A stretch of 6,547 bases of DNA from a bacterium UBP9_UBA1432. Lineage in GTDB: Bacteria; Vulcanimicrobiota; Xenobia; Xenobiales; Xenobiaceae. The stretch covers positions 4,492 through 11,038 of the forward strand of contig DCTU01000137.1 in NCBI GenBank assembly GCA_002329445.1, written 5' to 3'. The stretch's first letter is position 1. Each line of letters begins with the position of its first letter. A program made the position numbers and the translations under genes. Below the pieces are notes generated by a model, which was given only the letters and a program-made list of their open reading frames with translations, was not told the origin of the DNA and did no database searches. Below are positions 5,339-6,547 of this stretch, in pieces.

Positions 5339-6547
5339 ATGGACAACCTGCGACCCACCGGTTTTGCCACCGAGGAGGAGGCGAACCCGACCCAGACGGC
5401 CACCGAGGTTTCCTCGGAGAATCCGGCTTCGAATGCAGCCGACGCGGCGGCGGAAGAGGCCGGCCAGGACATGGCTTCTGCGATGGCCGCCTTCGAGGCC
5501 TACGAGGAATCCTTCAAGTCCATCTCTCCGGGTGAGTTCCTCACCGGTCGGGTCGTCCGGGTCGACAGCGAGGGCGTCCTGGTGGATGTGGGCTACAAGA
5601 CCGAGGGTCTGGTGCCTCTCAGCCAGTTGACCCACCGTCGCGATGTTCCGGCCGACGAGATCGTCAAGGTGGGCGAGGAGATCGACGTGGTCGTCCAGAG
5701 GGTGGACGAGTCGGAAGGCACCCTGGTGCTGTCCAAGAAGCGGGCCGACCTGGAGTCGGCCTGGCGTCGCGTCCTGAAGGCTCACGAGACGGGTGAGACC
5801 CTGACCGCCACCTGCACCGAGCAGGTCAAGGGCGGACTGATCGTCGACCTCGGCCTGCGCGGCTTCGTTCCGGCCTCGCACGTGGACGTTCGGCCGGTGC
5901 ATGATCTGTCCGACTTCGTCGGCGAGGTCCTGCCCCTGAAGGTCCTGGAGGTCGACCGCGGGCGTCGCAAGGTGGTCCTGTCCCGCAAGAAGGCCGTCGA
6001 AGAGGACCGCCAGAAGATGAAGGATCAGACGCTGGCCGACCTGGCCGAGGGGCAGGTCCTCAGCGGCAGCGTGGCTCGTCTGACCAACTTCGGCGCCTTC
6101 GTCAACCTGGGTGGAGTCGACGGCCTGGTCCACATCTCGGAGCTCTCCTGGAAGCGGATCAAGCACCCCAGCGAGGTCGTGCAGCCGGGTCAGGCGGTCG
6201 AGGTCCTGGTCCTGAAGGTGGACCCCAAGCGCGAGCGCATCTCGCTGTCCTTGCGTCAGGCCCGTCCCGATCCGTGGCTGACCATCGAAGAACAGTACAA
6301 GGTGGGCGACGTGGTCACCGGTCGCGTGACCAAGCTGGCCAAGAACTACGCCTTCGTCGAGCTGATGGAGGGTGTGGAAGGCCTGGTGCCGCTGCGTGAG
6401 CTGGCCGACCACCGGGTCAGCCGTCCCGAAGAGGTGCTTCAGCCGGACCAGGAGCTGGAAGTCCGGGTCATCGAGCTGAACGCCGACAGCCGCCGCATGG
6501 TCCTGTCGGTGCGCCAGGTGGCCGCGATGATGCCGGAGGGGCAGGGG
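5339..6547 (+). CDS. rpsA: 30S ribosomal protein S1 (3' partial)
   Basis: 403 codons are visible and the frame is still open at the right edge. S1 helps bring structured mRNAs to the 30S subunit. An acidic, Ala/Glu-rich, probably disordered N-terminal tail (1-63) is followed by four S1 OB-fold repeats at about 64-136, 151-218, 237-307 and 322-393. Repeat 3 is the most canonical, with LTNFGAFVNLGGVDGLVHIS (249-268) and ELSWKRIKHPSEVV. Repeat 1 has DVGYKTEGLVP and repeat 2 has KGGLIVDLGLRGFVPASHV, the usual order for RpsA and not for other S1-domain proteins such as Pnp. The four-repeat form with a tail matches Gram-positive-type RpsA and not the six-repeat E. coli protein, although further repeats could lie past the edge. 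Repeat 4 has KNYAFVEL in place of the common FGAFV. The ATG at 5339 is the only good start; the ATG at 5237 in this frame ends after three codons. Confidence 0.95.
   Translation, partial: MDNLRPTGFATEEEANPTQTATEVSSENPASNAADAAAEEAGQDMASAMAAFEAYEESFKSISPGEFLTGRVVRVDSEGVLVDVGYKTEGLVPLSQLTHRRDVPADEIVKVGEEIDVVVQRVDESEGTLVLSKKRADLESAWRRVLKAHETGETLTATCTEQVKGGLIVDLGLRGFVPASHVDVRPVHDLSDFVGEVLPLKVLEVDRGRRKVVLSRKKAVEEDRQKMKDQTLADLAEGQVLSGSVARLTNFGAFVNLGGVDGLVHISELSWKRIKHPSEVVQPGQAVEVLVLKVDPKRERISLSLRQARPDPWLTIEEQYKVGDVVTGRVTKLAKNYAFVELMEGVEGLVPLRELADHRVSRPEEVLQPDQELEVRVIELNADSRRMVLSVRQVAAMMPEGQG

Noticed and set aside
3335..6412. 1025-codon open frame on the minus strand
   Set aside because: Its codons are in register with the sense codons of the radical SAM and rpsA genes, where antisense stops need TTA, CTA or TCA, all rare here. 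It has no recognisable domain, and both sense genes are clear.

Overview
The window reads as chromosomal DNA from a GC-rich bacterium. Codons end almost always in G or C, Leu is mostly CTG and Ala mostly GCC, and all genes lie on the + strand with no visible change in base or codon use between them. I cannot name the organism. The four-S1-domain RpsA with an acidic N-terminal tail resembles forms I know from Actinobacteria and other Gram-positive-related phyla, but other deep GC-rich lineages are possible.

Region 1 (1-3582) is the 3' part of an operon for a membrane oxidoreductase of the complex I / group 4 [NiFe]-hydrogenase superfamily. In order it has an antiporter-like proton-channel subunit (HyfF/HycQ type, 5' end cut off by the window), a catalytic-type large subunit (HyfG/HycE type, NuoCD-like), and a small subunit in which two ferredoxin clusters are fused to a NuoB/HyfI-like domain. 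The first two overlap by 4 bases and the next starts 7 bases on. The large subunit has lost all four cysteines that would hold the NiFe site, while the small subunit keeps its cluster ligands and the membrane subunit keeps its charged channel residues. That combination fits the poorly understood Ehr (energy-converting hydrogenase related) complexes. Such a complex would take electrons through the ferredoxin domain and couple their transfer to an unknown acceptor with ion movement across the membrane. The remaining membrane subunits (HyfB, HyfC and HyfE types) should lie just left of the window.

Region 2 (3617-5215) is a cobalamin-binding-domain radical SAM enzyme of the BchE-like class, 34 bases downstream on the same strand, so probably co-transcribed. 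Its substrate cannot be told from the sequence.

Region 3 (5216-6547) is a 123-base leader followed by rpsA (ribosomal protein S1), open at the right edge. The leader holds a perfect 7-bp hairpin whose loop is complementary to the rpsA Shine-Dalgarno sequence, with linker lengths that fit an H-type pseudoknot. This could be an autoregulatory element. No RNA genes, mobile elements, CRISPR arrays or convincing factor-independent terminators were seen.
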